A stretch of DNA of 6,048 bases, from positions 1 through 6,048 of the forward strand of contig JAPKEY010000093.1 of assembly GCA_028821815.1 (NCBI GenBank). Reading direction: 5' to 3'. Positions 5,810-6,048 of this stretch are shown here, piece after piece (positions within the stretch are counted from its first letter, which is position 1; every line of letters starts with the position of its first letter). The DNA is from Candidatus Poseidoniales archaeon (lineage in GTDB: Archaea; Thermoplasmatota; Poseidoniia; Poseidoniales; Thalassarchaeaceae). The position numbers were made by a program, and so were the translations under genes. The notes below the pieces were generated by a model. It was not told the origin of the DNA. It saw only the letters and a program-made list of their open reading frames with translations, and made no database searches.

Positions 5810-6048
5810 ATGATGAATTCAGTGGTCATTGGCGCGGGTTGGCATCCTGGCCTTTTTCGAATTGAAGCCGCGCAGTTGATTGATTCCTTTGAAGCGGTCC
5901 ATGCACATGCACTCGTCTGCGGCGAATCACAAGCAAATCTGTTAATCTCACGTTCCAGCCTTATCGCCGAGGTATTGAGTCCCGGCGGGATTGTGTTGAT
6001 GGAAAATGCGATTGAGAGCATATCGAAAGCATTCCTCGCATTGAATAT
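5810..6048 (+). CDS. N-terminus of a possible THUMP-type tRNA methyltransferase (3'-partial)
   Basis: The frame is open from ATG 5810 to the window end (79 codons). The protein starts with a short beta strand (VVIGAG), then HPGLFRIEAAQLI, then a second strand (HALVCG) and a segment with SRSSLIAEVL. This order resembles the N-terminus of archaeal tRNA (guanine10-N2) methyltransferases of the Trm-G10/Trm11 group (HP-x-L-x3-E-x3-L, then a hydrophobic strand and an R-x-[SA]-L region). The catalytic methylase part would lie beyond the window, so the family call is a guess from N-terminal pattern only. Coding is supported by the ribosome site, the lack of stops and sensible composition. It is divergent from the fen block and shares its 93-nt spacer. 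Confidence 0.6.
   Translation, partial: MMNSVVIGAGWHPGLFRIEAAQLIDSFEAVHAHALVCGESQANLLISRSSLIAEVLSPGGIVLMENAIESISKAFLALN

Noticed and set aside
5749..6021. A 90-codon open frame on the minus strand covering the end of the window.
   Set aside because: It would run through the divergent spacer and palindrome. The opposite frame has a ribosome site and better protein-like pattern.
1..6048. CRISPR array, tRNA/rRNA genes, insertion sequence, toxin-antitoxin pair or defence genes.
   Set aside because: No regularly spaced direct repeats, no cloverleaf or rRNA motifs, and no transposase, nuclease-plus-helicase or paired small genes were found on reading both strands.

Overview
The window reads like a chromosomal segment of a planktonic archaeon, most probably a marine Group II euryarchaeon (Poseidoniia/Thermoplasmatota). 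The reasons are an archaeal/eukaryotic-type flap endonuclease FEN-1 with a C-terminal PCNA-binding peptide, a surface protein with Ig/cadherin-like repeats and a single membrane anchor, TATA-like promoter elements (one placed for a leaderless mRNA), and moderate GC content. The taxonomic call is inference; no rRNA or other marker is present.

Layout. Positions 1-1170 (+) hold the 3' end of a large cell-surface protein whose start lies outside the window. It is followed by a hairpin/T-tract terminator nested in a longer inverted repeat. Positions 1331-1510 (+) encode a 59-residue basic protein resembling the Hc1/histone H1-like family of bacteria. It is closed by a very strong hairpin with a cUUCGg tetraloop at 1528-1559. 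Convergent to it, 1570-5716 (-) is a compact three-gene block with gaps of 10 and 24 nt. In transcription order it holds a secreted/membrane-anchored protein of unknown function, fen1, and a polytopic membrane protein that looks like a GT-C glycosyltransferase. The 93-nt divergent spacer 5717-5809 carries a TATA-like element and a striking imperfect palindrome. From 5810 (+) to the window end is the start of a gene whose N-terminus resembles THUMP-type tRNA methyltransferases of the Trm-G10/Trm11 group.

How the genes relate. No complete unknown system is evident. fen1 is a housekeeping replication/repair gene sitting between two membrane-protein genes, and the tight spacing suggests co-transcription rather than shared function. 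The most noteworthy item is the small Hc1-like protein in an archaeal context, which may be a nucleoid-associated protein. The second is the long uncharacterised membrane protein upstream of fen1.
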